Shown: positions 46,970 through 55,400, numbered from the stretch's first letter. The stretch: 64,000 bases of DNA from Paenibacillus xylanexedens (GCF_007676705.1 NZ_VEBF01000001.1:1116001-1180000), one strand, 5' to 3'. The notes: generated from the letters alone by a model not told the origin. Numbers and translations are program-made.

Positions 46970-48790
46970 TTACTGTCCCACAACACCCGCTTGCATGTTC
47001 AAAAGCTTGCTGAACGTCCCTACCGGATCAGTAGATAGCTGTTGATATCCGCCCTCTTGAATTACGCGACCTTCATCCAGCACAATCACACGATCTGCCG
47101 TTCGGATCGTAGACAAACGGTGTGCAATCACGATAATGGTCACATGTCCTTTCAATCGTTCCAGCGCCTCATGAATGTACTGTTCATTCTCACTGTCCAG
47201 CGCACTCGTTGCTTCATCTAGTACCAATACAGAAGGATTACGCAGCATAGCCCGGGCAAGCACCAATCGCTGACGTTCCCCGCCGGATAGCCGAATACCC
47301 CGATCACCTATGATCGTATCCAGACCCTGAGGTAACTTCCGTACAAAAGTTGCAGAGGATGAAAACTGCAAAGCCTGCCACATCTGTTCTTCACTTGCAT
47401 TCGGATCAACCAGACGCAGATTCTCACGAATACTCGTATGAAACAGGAATGGATCTTGGGAGACATATCCGATGGAACTTCGCCAGCTCAGTAATCGTTC
47501 CTCTGACAGAGGTACACCGTCAATCAAAATGCGACCACTCTCAGGTCTGACAAGTCCCATAACCAGATCAATCAACGTGCTCTTGCCTGCTCCGGATTTG
47601 CCCACAATTGCGGTCATGCCCCTTGCCGGAATAGAAGCTTGCACATTCATCAATGAGTACATATCACTTCCCTCATAACGATAACAGACATCCTGACACG
47701 TGATGGATTCCTTCAGTTCCATAGGTTGAATCCCATCCATTCCAGCATCTCCTACTGAGGCAATCTCTTCGCTGATCTCACGACTTTTCGCCGTTTGCGC
47801 TTGCAGTTCTCTTACCACCCGAAATGCAGGCAGCATCGAGCTGATGTACTCCAGATTGGACTGAATTGCCGTAAACCTTGGCCATAAGCGGGAAAAGATA
47901 AGAATGATGAGCAGCAAACTTGCGGGAGGTACCGTCATTACACGGAGAGACAGGTAGATGAATGCCGCAATAATGACAGCCGCGGACACCCGATGAATGA
48001 GCTGTGTTCCACTGTTCAATTGGCTAAATTGAATGACGTTGCGTTCAATCTGTCTGCACATGCGCTCAAACCAGTTCATGTGTGAATGTTCGAGCATATT
48101 GCTCTTAATATCCTTGATTCCGTTGAAATGCTCCGTAATGCCATTATAGTAACTTTGGGAAAATTCAGAAGTCTGATCCCCGATCTGCTTGGCCCGCTTG
48201 ACGAATTTTCGCAAGACAAAAAATAATAATAATCCACAGACCAGCACAAGTGCCGTCAACTTGGCGGATAACCAGAAAGCTAGACCGATCTGAATTCCCG
48301 TAAAGATCAGGGAGGCTGCCATTTGCAGCATAATGTTCGTTCCCTGGCTCACACGTGCAAGTTCAGTGGTTAATATATGGTTAAAATCGGATTTTCGTTT
48401 TTGGAGAAAAAATGACCATTGCGCCATAATAATGGCACCATAGGTTTCCATGCGCAGCGTTCGCACAAATTGCTGCTGGATTCGAGTATTACGGATCGTC
48501 TGGAGACGCTGCATCCAGGCCTGTCCGGAGACAATCAACACAAAGGTGAACAGTACGAGTAACAATTGGCTATTCTCAGAAAAACGATTCAACACTTCTC
48601 CAATCCAGGGAATGTTCAAGCCTGTGGAGCCCATCTCAAAAATGCCGATCAGACTCAGCATCGGAACAAGCATGTAGATGCCGATCCCTTCCATGAGACT
48701 GATACAGATCATCCCCAGCAGATTCCAATATAAAATGGGCCCCGTGACATGATGCAACTTTCGCATGAAGTACTTTAATTCGGAGATCAT
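46970..48790 (-). CDS. Lasso peptide ABC exporter (D protein)
   Basis: A 606-residue fused ABC transporter: membrane domain with about six helices (residues 1-310), then an ATPase domain with Walker A IVGKSGAGKST near residue 397, signature LSGGERQR near 500 and VLDEATSALD. There is no N-terminal peptidase domain, which fits lasso systems where B1/B2 remove the leader. It is the last gene of the cluster; its ATG overlaps the nucleotidyltransferase stop (ATGA). It should export the mature peptide and confer self-immunity, like PadeD in the paeninodin cluster. Confidence 0.9.
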   Translation of the reverse strand: MISELKYFMRKLHHVTGPILYWNLLGMICISLMEGIGIYMLVPMLSLIGIFEMGSTGLNIPWIGEVLNRFSENSQLLLVLFTFVLIVSGQAWMQRLQTIRNTRIQQQFVRTLRMETYGAIIMAQWSFFLQKRKSDFNHILTTELARVSQGTNIMLQMAASLIFTGIQIGLAFWLSAKLTALVLVCGLLLFFVLRKFVKRAKQIGDQTSEFSQSYYNGITEHFNGIKDIKSNMLEHSHMNWFERMCRQIERNVIQFSQLNSGTQLIHRVSAAVIIAAFIYLSLRVMTVPPASLLLIILIFSRLWPRFTAIQSNLEYISSMLPAFRVVRELQAQTAKSREISEEIASVGDAGMDGIQPMELKESITCQDVCYRYEGSDMYSLMNVQASIPARGMTAIVGKSGAGKSTLIDLVMGLVRPESGRILIDGVPLSEERLLSWRSSIGYVSQDPFLFHTSIRENLRLVDPNASEEQMWQALQFSSSATFVRKLPQGLDTIIGDRGIRLSGGERQRLVLARAMLRNPSVLVLDEATSALDSENEQYIHEALERLKGHVTIIVIAHRLSTIRTADRVIVLDEGRVIQEGGYQQLSTDPVGTFSKLLNMQAGVVGQ

Positions 48791-49983
48791 ACTTTACCCC
48801 TTTCCGTCATCGTATACCTTTTAATGCGCCGCCAGAACCAGAGAAACGGACGTAACGGAAAGTACAGAAAAAACAATGAACGTGGAAGCGGCAATTGATC
48901 CACATCCCATGTACTTGGATACAAACGTTCAATAAAAAAGAACCATTTCTGTTTCGTACTTCGAAGTTTAAACAGATACGATTGATAATTTTTCATGTCA
49001 GCTGGACTTTCGAGCATGTCATTCATGAACCTTGCGCCCTCGCTGGCTAATCGCTTGCCTGTACGGTCACTCAAGGACATCAAAGACCTGTACGCTGCAT
49101 CCAGCGGCGTGTTCAGAAGTTCCGAGGCCAGATAAAGAGCCTGTGAACCGATTGATAAACGTCCCTCCGCTTTTAGACGTCTTTCTACTTTCTTCACATC
49201 GAGTGGCATGCTGCGGATCATCTGGTCGATATCCAGTAACCAGCGCAGTCTGAACCAGCCGTGTCGTGCGCCATGGGTTACGAGATAAGCCCACAGGTCT
49301 TCTTGTTCGAGCATACGGACAGGTGTCTGTGTGTATGAACTGAACCGGCTGCGTTTCCACAGCAATTCAAAATCGGTTTCTTTCCCCGAATCCGGGTTGA
49401 GCCGCCAATGAATCTCGACTTGAGTCCGTTTGACCGGATGGGTGTAACAGATGTGGTGTTCACGCCACTTCCAGCTGCCAACCGTAGCTGTTCGATCTCC
49501 ATCCTTGCACACGTAACCCAGAGTTGAAAGAATCCCTTCGGCCGCTTCCACATCAGCCAATGGAATCAGGATATCCAGATCTTTGGAGGTACGCATGGAT
49601 ACATCCCCATAGAGATCATGAGCCAGCGCTGGTCCCTTCAGGGTAATATTGCGGATACCACATTCTCGGAATGCTCCGCACACCTGCTCCATTTCTGCTG
49701 TCAGATGTAACATACGAAATGTATTCGCCGTGTATTGTTGTCTCAGACTCTCCAGAACATCTGCGGGAACAATCGACGAGTTCCATTCTTTCATTTTCAA
49801 GTAGAGAATAGAGTACAAGCGGTGATGATACACAAGCCGCAGAAAAAGCTGCCAATCCGTTCCCTGCAAACGCGCCTGGAATTCTTCAGGGGGTAGAGAC
49901 GTCAGATCACCTCTAATCATGCTTAAAATCAGTTTAAGCTCCTTCGGAAACCCTGATGAATAGAGTTCAATTTCATGTGTCAT
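48787..49983 (-). CDS. Lasso cluster nucleotidyltransferase family protein
   Basis: A 398-residue protein of the nucleotidyltransferase family PF14907. The signature is ITLKGPALAHDLYGDVSMRTSKDLDILI, with the paired metal-binding aspartates in DLDIL near residue 134. Relatives occur in several Bacillales lasso clusters and one was linked to attachment of sugar on the phosphorylated C-terminus of pseudomycoidin (as I recall). The ATG at 49983 has GGGGAG six bases upstream; the in-frame start at 50037 would overlap the B2 gene by 65 bases. It overlaps B2 by 11 bases. Confidence 0.87.
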   Translation of the reverse strand: MTHEIELYSSGFPKELKLILSMIRGDLTSLPPEEFQARLQGTDWQLFLRLVYHHRLYSILYLKMKEWNSSIVPADVLESLRQQYTANTFRMLHLTAEMEQVCGAFRECGIRNITLKGPALAHDLYGDVSMRTSKDLDILIPLADVEAAEGILSTLGYVCKDGDRTATVGSWKWREHHICYTHPVKRTQVEIHWRLNPDSGKETDFELLWKRSRFSSYTQTPVRMLEQEDLWAYLVTHGARHGWFRLRWLLDIDQMIRSMPLDVKKVERRLKAEGRLSIGSQALYLASELLNTPLDAAYRSLMSLSDRTGKRLASEGARFMNDMLESPADMKNYQSYLFKLRSTKQKWFFFIERLYPSTWDVDQLPLPRSLFFLYFPLRPFLWFWRRIKRYTMTERGKV

Positions 49984-50455
49984 AGACAATCTCCCCAGAT
50001 CCCTTCTCCGGACAACGTTTGCCAAACACGCCGACAACCGTATATTGGTCCATAGTATCCGCTCCGGTCACGATCAATTTCCCACTTCGCAGCCAGGCAT
50101 GAGCCATCATATGTCCTTGTTTATTCCGTGCAGTCCCCATATATAACGTGCTCCCTATCTTGCGGCGCTCAAGCATCTTCATCCCGGCGATCGCCATCAC
50201 AAGGCAGCGGCTCTCCCATAGCGTATATTTGCTGGCGATCATAATCGCCTTGGAAATATTCCGTATAGCGATCACCTCGCTGCGATCCAGCCCGGTCATC
50301 GGTGTTTCTACCATAGGCGTCCCCAGCCCTGGTGCAATTTTGGCGAAAGGCATAGCCTTCTGTATGCGTGCCCAGCCAAGGAGGATATAGGCCTCCCATA
50401 CCAGTCGACGTATCGCGCGCGGAAGCGAGAAATAAGCCTTTATTTTTCGCAGCAT
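49973..50455 (-). CDS. Lasso peptide leader protease (B2, transglutaminase-like)
   Basis: A 160-residue cysteine protease that removes the leader so the cyclase can act. The catalytic triad can be placed: Cys84 (LWESRCLVMA), His119 (MMAHAWLRSG) and Asp133 (IVTGAD), the usual order for the transglutaminase-like lasso B2 family. It starts three bases after the PqqD-type gene. As a split B protein it needs B1 to bring the substrate. The length is typical. Confidence 0.93.
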   Translation of the reverse strand: MLRKIKAYFSLPRAIRRLVWEAYILLGWARIQKAMPFAKIAPGLGTPMVETPMTGLDRSEVIAIRNISKAIMIASKYTLWESRCLVMAIAGMKMLERRKIGSTLYMGTARNKQGHMMAHAWLRSGKLIVTGADTMDQYTVVGVFGKRCPEKGSGEIVYDT

Positions 50456-50458
50456 GTT

Positions 50459-50758
50459 CTATACTCCGCGAGTAACGTCGATTAATCCTTCACGGGAGAG
50501 GTGTTCAAGAAATTGCACCACCTGCTCACGACATACATCTGGCTCAATCTCATACTCCGCAGCCAGCACCTCAACCAGTTCACCCAGCGTCCGCTCCTCT
50601 GCGATCAGATCCCAGATTCGCCCACCGGTACTCCCGAGATTATAATATTTTCCAGTGTTAATGCTCATCATGACTTTCTCACCGCCCATATCACTAACCA
50701 GATTGCCTTCCTTCCGGGTTACCTTGTCTTCCACATTCATCGGCGTAGTCGCTGTCAT
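50459..50758 (-). CDS. Lasso peptide leader-binding protein (B1, PqqD-like)
   Basis: A 99-residue RiPP recognition element. The PqqD-type pattern is visible: GGEKVMMSINTGKYYNLGSTGGRIWDLIAEERTLGELVEVLAAEYEIEPDVCREQVVQFLEHLSREGLI. It binds the precursor leader and delivers it to B2. Its ATG overlaps the kinase stop (ATGA), so translation is coupled. Confidence 0.93.
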   Translation of the reverse strand: MTATTPMNVEDKVTRKEGNLVSDMGGEKVMMSINTGKYYNLGSTGGRIWDLIAEERTLGELVEVLAAEYEIEPDVCREQVVQFLEHLSREGLIDVTRGV

Positions 50759-51702
50759 TGTCCTGAATGCACTCCTTTGCGTATATGATCTGTGATTCGA
50801 TCCACCATCTCAAAAGCTGTAAATTCAGCACCCGTTCTGGTCAATCTGCCAATTTCCACACTTGCCGAGAGTCTGGAGGCGGTCTCGAACAGCCACTGTG
50901 CCAGCCCCTGTCTTGCAACCAGTCCACCGCGGAACGTATGAGAGCACAATAGATGCAATCGTTCCAGCCCCGCCACTTCAACCAGTTGAACGGACGTATG
51001 GGCTTCTTCCGGTTGTGGAGCAAGTTCAAATACCCCCGCTAGTGGCACGGCCTTTCCATGAAAATAGTGTTGAACAGGTATCGCATACTTCGTAATCTCC
51101 GCGTGAACCGTTGCATAATCCTGCTCCTTCATGCCGAAACCATCCAGGCTGGGTTGCCATAACTTCTGTTGCGGGTAACCAGGTGATACGATAGCTCTTC
51201 CTCCGGCATCCCAGGTCAGTGCGACAACATCATCGGTGAGAAGCGGATATCCGCGTGATGCCAGTGCAGCCGACAACGTCGATTTACCTGCCCCCGAATG
51301 TCCGACAAATGCGTAAGCCCAGCCATCAATAACAACTGCACTACCATGCAATGGAAGGATGCCACGCTGCATCATAATGACCGCCATACAGGTGCCCAGA
51401 ATGAATAATCTGACCTTCTTCTCATCCGCTCCTGGCTGAGGGGATACAACGATACGCTTTCCATTCTTCATTAGAAACAGGCCTGCATCTTCGATTTTGA
51501 AAAAAAGGCTGCCTTCCCGTGCCACAAAGTTGTCATTGCCAACATCCCAGCTCTCCCACAATGGGTTCAGATCTGAAGACTCAATGTGTACATCTACGGC
51601 ATCAGCATTGTGCTCTGCACCCTCGGGTACGCACTGCAGTTCAGGCATCGGAATTTGGCTCGACCAGCGCAAGCCATACGCTACATAATGCACAGGCAAC
51701 AA
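50755..51702 (-). CDS. HPr kinase-like lasso peptide kinase
   Basis: A 315-residue kinase of the HPrK/P fold. Walker A is VGHSGAGKST near residue 134, followed by PLLTDDVVALTW, the acidic motif of this family. The N-terminal VAYGLRWSSQIPMPEL is typical of lasso kinases. By analogy with PadeK it should phosphorylate the C-terminal Ser of the precursor. The start is TTG at 51702, nine bases after AGGAGG. A longer frame beginning at 51795 would translate the terminator stem and the binding site, so it is rejected. Confidence 0.9.
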   Translation of the reverse strand: MLPVHYVAYGLRWSSQIPMPELQCVPEGAEHNADAVDVHIESSDLNPLWESWDVGNDNFVAREGSLFFKIEDAGLFLMKNGKRIVVSPQPGADEKKVRLFILGTCMAVIMMQRGILPLHGSAVVIDGWAYAFVGHSGAGKSTLSAALASRGYPLLTDDVVALTWDAGGRAIVSPGYPQQKLWQPSLDGFGMKEQDYATVHAEITKYAIPVQHYFHGKAVPLAGVFELAPQPEEAHTSVQLVEVAGLERLHLLCSHTFRGGLVARQGLAQWLFETASRLSASVEIGRLTRTGAEFTAFEMVDRITDHIRKGVHSGQ

Positions 51703-51738
51703 TGAACGACGCCTCCTCGTAATAAAATGTAAAAAAAA

Positions 51739-51770
51739 GCCCTTATATTCATGTTGCTCAATATAAGGGC
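51739..51770 (-). terminator. Attenuator/terminator between lasso precursor and kinase genes
   Basis: GCCCTTATAT at 51739-51748 pairs perfectly with ATATAAGGGC at 51761-51770. On the minus strand the stem is followed by TTTTTTTT. It lies after the precursor stop and before the kinase binding site, so it would limit read-through and raise the ratio of precursor to enzyme mRNA. Confidence 0.88.
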
Positions 51771-51838
51771 GGAGGCGAAGCTGGATTGGTTCCATTTCCG
51801 CCCTTTAAGTATGATGACACGTTTTAGAACTAAACAAC

Positions 51839-51976
51839 TTAGGAAGTTGGATCGTACAGATCCGCATCGTGAACAGTGATCCAGTCAATTTGTCTGTAGC
51901 CAGTACCGGCCATTGTTTGATTGACTTCCAACACTTCAAGAGCTGGTGCTTGCCATTCCTTTTTTTCCATTTGCAT
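51839..51976 (-). CDS. Lasso peptide precursor (45 aa)
   Basis: The ATG at 51976 has AGGAGGTG about six bases upstream. The leader is 22 residues (MQMEKKEWQAPALEVL then EVNQTM): a W-x-x-P-x-L recognition motif with Glu in place of the usual Gly, and the conserved Thr at position -2. The predicted core has 23 residues: ring AGTGYRQID, in which Ala1 would form the isopeptide with Asp9, then tail WITVHDADLYDPTS. Core length, first residues AG-x-G, Asp9 and the final Ser match paeninodin. Tyr5 and Tyr19 are present; Tyr19 is flanked by acids. It sits between cyclase and kinase genes. Confidence 0.93.
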   Translation of the reverse strand: MQMEKKEWQAPALEVLEVNQTMAGTGYRQIDWITVHDADLYDPTS

Positions 51977-52005
51977 CGTATTCACCTCCTTTCATGTGCC
52001 TTCAT

Positions 52006-53937
52006 TCAGAATTTCCGAATGAACCGATAGACGATTAGACTATGCATCATCAATCGCAGATCTGGATGCGAAGCAAGTTCAGGTCTTGGACTGGGGAAAT
52101 TGGCCAGGGCAGACTTGATACGCTCCGTGTTTAATATGCCAGCAACCTTGCTATCAGAACACAAGGCACGCAACTCGGCCGTAAAGGCATCCCAATTCGG
52201 AATGATGCGATGCAGCCAATCCGCCGGTTGTACACCCCGTACCCGTTGATTCAGTCTGACCTTGTCAGGCAACTCCGGTGAAGTTGCCCGGCGAATCAAT
52301 GAACGATCCGTCCCGTGTTTCACATATTGTTCAATCGGAACGGACAGACAGAACCGGATGACTCTGGCATCACTTGTCGGATCACGTTCCCAAGCCCTAT
52401 AACGGAGAGAACATTTCGTAGCTACAGCACCGTTTTTGTTCGCGATGGCCAGGTTATTGAATTTCTCGGCACGTACTTTGAGTGCATCAGCCTGGGCACC
52501 GCCCTGCAGAACAATAATGGATTTGAGTCGTTCCAGCACACCTGTTCTTTGAGCAAAATCAGGATGGATCAACTGCACGGATGCAGCCTGGCTGGCTCCT
52601 TTGGACTGAGCCTTGAAAAATTCGGGATATGCCTTTCGCCCTGTGATCTTGGCAATACGGGAGAAGGGCATCCCGGTCCGCTCACTATACTGCTGCATCT
52701 CACGGAACCAGCGGTACCAACGGCCACCTTTCAGTAAACTGGCGTAATAATCCAGAGCCGGCCCCCAGGAGATGGTGAAGTTACCGCGTGCTCCTGTGAG
52801 CAGAATACCTGCATCCTGCTGGCTCGCTTTTTCATAGAATCCGCGAATCCAGAACGAATTTTCAAAGTATTTATAGGGCATTTCCATAATGTCGAGCCAG
52901 GTGTCTACTTCACTGAGAGGACTTCTGCCTTCAAAATCCAGATAGTTCTCTGTGATATTCCCGACGTGGTTAATGGTCGAACGTATGAATGGTCTCTCGT
53001 CAGCAAGCAACGTTTTCGACGTGTAATCCGTAAAATCCGGCACGGGAACATAGCTATAAGCATGCAGCCGTTTGCCCTGACTTCTCAGTGTACCGGAAGC
53101 AAAACCAACCACGGCTCCCGAGTCCAGCCCGCCACTTAATGCAGCAGCCACCTGCCTGTGAGTTCGTAGTCGTGATCCGACCGCCTGCCCAAAGACCTCT
53201 CGAAACGCTTCTACATACTCACCATCGGATTTAAGCCTTAGAGGCTCCACTTCATCCCAGCGATGATACTGCTTCAGTTCCAGCCTCCCGTCCCGGAAGA
53301 TAAGTGTATGTGCAGAAGGTAGCTGACTTATTCCCTGATATACGGTCGAGTTGATATCTGCTGAATCGTGCATGTCAGGAATGGCAAGGAACTCAGACAA
53401 CCAGGTCTCATCAAGTTCTTTATGTACCCCTTCAAGCCCAAGCAACGGATTCATGAGTGTGCAGAAAGCAAAACGTGAACCATCATGTCGATAATAAAAA
53501 GCTCTCATGCCTGTAATGTCTCTCGCTGCATACAATTTGCGATTACGATCATCCCAGATGGCAAATACAAAATCCCCTAGCAATCGGACAGCCACATCGT
53601 CTCCCCAGCGTTGATAGGCACGCAGGATCAGTTCACTATCCGCCAACATCGCCAGTTCAGCCCTGGATATCTGTAATTGATCCGCCAGTTGTTCCCGATT
53701 ATCCAGAATGGCATCTGCCGTGATGGTCAGACCACTCTCTTCATCATATAAAGGCAACTTCTCGCTAACCGATTCCGGTGTAATCCATTGGGCATGACAG
53801 CTAAGGAACGCCTCATTGCCTTTCCATACCCCTGTCGTATCTGCAGGGACATGCCCCAGGCTTGCGTACAAGCGCCAGCTATCTTCCCATAGCGCCTGCT
53901 GACCATCGTTGTGAACAATTCCTGCTATGGCGCTCAT
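52006..53937 (-). CDS. Lasso cyclase (asparagine synthetase-like, C protein)
   Basis: A 643-residue cyclase that adenylates the ring-forming Asp side chain and closes the macrolactam. The N-terminal glutaminase-like domain (SAIAGIVHNDGQQ) lacks the catalytic Cys2, as is normal for lasso cyclases. The synthetase domain has the ATP pyrophosphate loop ALSGGLDSGAVVGF near residue 265. Its ATG overlaps the stop of the sulfotransferase gene (ATGA), and the precursor gene starts 29 bases after its stop. In the paeninodin-type layout the precursor usually comes first, so the order here differs. Confidence 0.94.
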   Translation of the reverse strand: MSAIAGIVHNDGQQALWEDSWRLYASLGHVPADTTGVWKGNEAFLSCHAQWITPESVSEKLPLYDEESGLTITADAILDNREQLADQLQISRAELAMLADSELILRAYQRWGDDVAVRLLGDFVFAIWDDRNRKLYAARDITGMRAFYYRHDGSRFAFCTLMNPLLGLEGVHKELDETWLSEFLAIPDMHDSADINSTVYQGISQLPSAHTLIFRDGRLELKQYHRWDEVEPLRLKSDGEYVEAFREVFGQAVGSRLRTHRQVAAALSGGLDSGAVVGFASGTLRSQGKRLHAYSYVPVPDFTDYTSKTLLADERPFIRSTINHVGNITENYLDFEGRSPLSEVDTWLDIMEMPYKYFENSFWIRGFYEKASQQDAGILLTGARGNFTISWGPALDYYASLLKGGRWYRWFREMQQYSERTGMPFSRIAKITGRKAYPEFFKAQSKGASQAASVQLIHPDFAQRTGVLERLKSIIVLQGGAQADALKVRAEKFNNLAIANKNGAVATKCSLRYRAWERDPTSDARVIRFCLSVPIEQYVKHGTDRSLIRRATSPELPDKVRLNQRVRGVQPADWLHRIIPNWDAFTAELRALCSDSKVAGILNTERIKSALANFPSPRPELASHPDLRLMMHSLIVYRFIRKF

Positions 53938-55202
53938 GACTTACCTCCCCGAAGTATCTTGCGCTGTGAAGCCCAGGCGCTGATCTGATGACCGAATGGT
54001 ACCCATGATTTGATGCGTTGTATTTTACCTTGAGCAGAAGCCAGCTGGACTTTCAAGCGTTCTCGTTCACTGTATCCCCGTTCCAGACGATGATCTGCCG
54101 CCCGTAGTGCGGCCTGCAGCTGCCTGATCGTTGCCAGTGCAGCCAGTGTGGGATCTATCTTTTCCGGGTCTTCGAGAACTGAATCATTCCGATTTTCATG
54201 GGAATCATGGACGAGAGAATCAGCTGGCTGCATCCGATAGTGCTGCTGCCAGTCGCAACCGGTCGCTGTCGTCAACTGATGCGTGATTCGCTCAATGACC
54301 TCTTGATCCGGTTTTGCTTCATAACGAACACCCGTCCATTGTTCAGCTTCTGCCAACTGGTCGCTGTACCCCATCCGATGGAACAGATCCGCTCCCATCA
54401 CACGGCAATACAGCTCAACTTCTTGGGGTTCCAATATGTTTTTCCAGTTGTTAACAGAACCTTGATGAGCCTCTTGATGTGAAGAGAGGAATGGATCACC
54501 CACGCCCATACTGTAGAACATGTCAGACTTTGCACTGTCCAAAAACTGTCCATACTGCTCCATACCCTGTTCATATCGAATTCCCAAGAATGAGCATAAT
54601 TTCTCAAGTTCTTCTTGAGGTCTGGCGACCAATTGTTCATATTGCAGTTCATATGCGTTCACATGTGGTTCGGCAAAATAATCATTCAAGCGGAGCATAC
54701 CCAGTGTGAGATCTACAGATTTCATATTTAATTTGGAGCTCTGCAAACTATGAGTCAGGTCGAATCCTTCACCTGTATGGCGGTTTACCTTTTTGAATGA
54801 TGCTGCTATGGCTAGAGGATTACGCTGCAGATGAATGCGCTTGGACTGTGGGAACAGACGATCCAGCCACTCAAGCATGTAATAATAACGCGGAGATTTA
54901 TCAACGATGAAGTCAGCTCCGCTCCCTTCCAGGAATCCATTGTAGATCTCAAGAGCAAAACTTCTACACGCCTTTTCGAAGACATCCTCGGATACCATGG
55001 CATTGTAGAACTGACGCATGATGGAGCTGCCACCATAAGCGCGTGAATCGGTTTTTGGCAGATCGACAAGACTCATCAGAAACCACATTTCCTGGGTGGC
55101 GAATATACGACTGTGATTTTGCAGCATGACTGTGGATAATGAACTACCACTGCGGGGAACACATAGTAAGAAAACAAGTCCGTTACCTTGAGCGTCGATC
55201 AA
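53934..55202 (-). CDS. Sulfotransferase of the lasso cluster
   Basis: A 422-residue PAPS-type sulfotransferase. The 5'-phosphosulfate loop is CVPRSGSSLST (residues 14-24), a candidate catalytic base is Glu38 (ATQEMWFL), and the 3'-phosphate site is IHLQRNPLAIAASF (Arg127, Ser135). After about residue 320 comes an extra C-terminal region with a coiled-coil-prone stretch (about 345-390). It is the first gene of the cluster and overlaps the cyclase gene by four bases, which ties it to the pathway. The start is TTG at 55202 behind GAGGAGAGG. The acceptor could be a core Tyr, Thr or Ser (inference). Confidence 0.88.
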   Translation of the reverse strand: MIDAQGNGLVFLLCVPRSGSSLSTVMLQNHSRIFATQEMWFLMSLVDLPKTDSRAYGGSSIMRQFYNAMVSEDVFEKACRSFALEIYNGFLEGSGADFIVDKSPRYYYMLEWLDRLFPQSKRIHLQRNPLAIAASFKKVNRHTGEGFDLTHSLQSSKLNMKSVDLTLGMLRLNDYFAEPHVNAYELQYEQLVARPQEELEKLCSFLGIRYEQGMEQYGQFLDSAKSDMFYSMGVGDPFLSSHQEAHQGSVNNWKNILEPQEVELYCRVMGADLFHRMGYSDQLAEAEQWTGVRYEAKPDQEVIERITHQLTTATGCDWQQHYRMQPADSLVHDSHENRNDSVLEDPEKIDPTLAALATIRQLQAALRAADHRLERGYSERERLKVQLASAQGKIQRIKSWVPFGHQISAWASQRKILRGGKS

Positions 55203-55348
55203 TGGCAGCCTCTCCTCTGTTCAATAAAATAAGCATGCAGCCGGGATAGACCAGACTCTACTTTTGTGTTTGGCAAAACGAATACTACGCAAACTATTAG
55301 ATCAGTATTTTGCAACATTCCGTCGGAACCTTACCCGAGAGTGATGCA

Positions 55349-55392
55349 AATACATGTATTCTTTCGACAACTCTCAGATACAATATGTATTT
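55349..55392. promoter_or_regulatory. Two operator-like palindromes downstream of the lasso promoter
   Basis: AATACATGTATT (55349-55360) and ATACA-ATA-TGTAT (55378-55390). Both carry the ATACA/TGTAT half-sites of the promoter palindrome at 55406-55424. The three centres lie about 30 bases apart, close to three helical turns. Confidence 0.55.
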
Positions 55393-55400
55393 ATAGTTTT

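Noticed and set aside
50755..51795. 346-residue version of the lasso kinase
   Set aside because: Its first 31 codons cover a perfect terminator hairpin, a T-run and the AGGAGG of the real TTG start.
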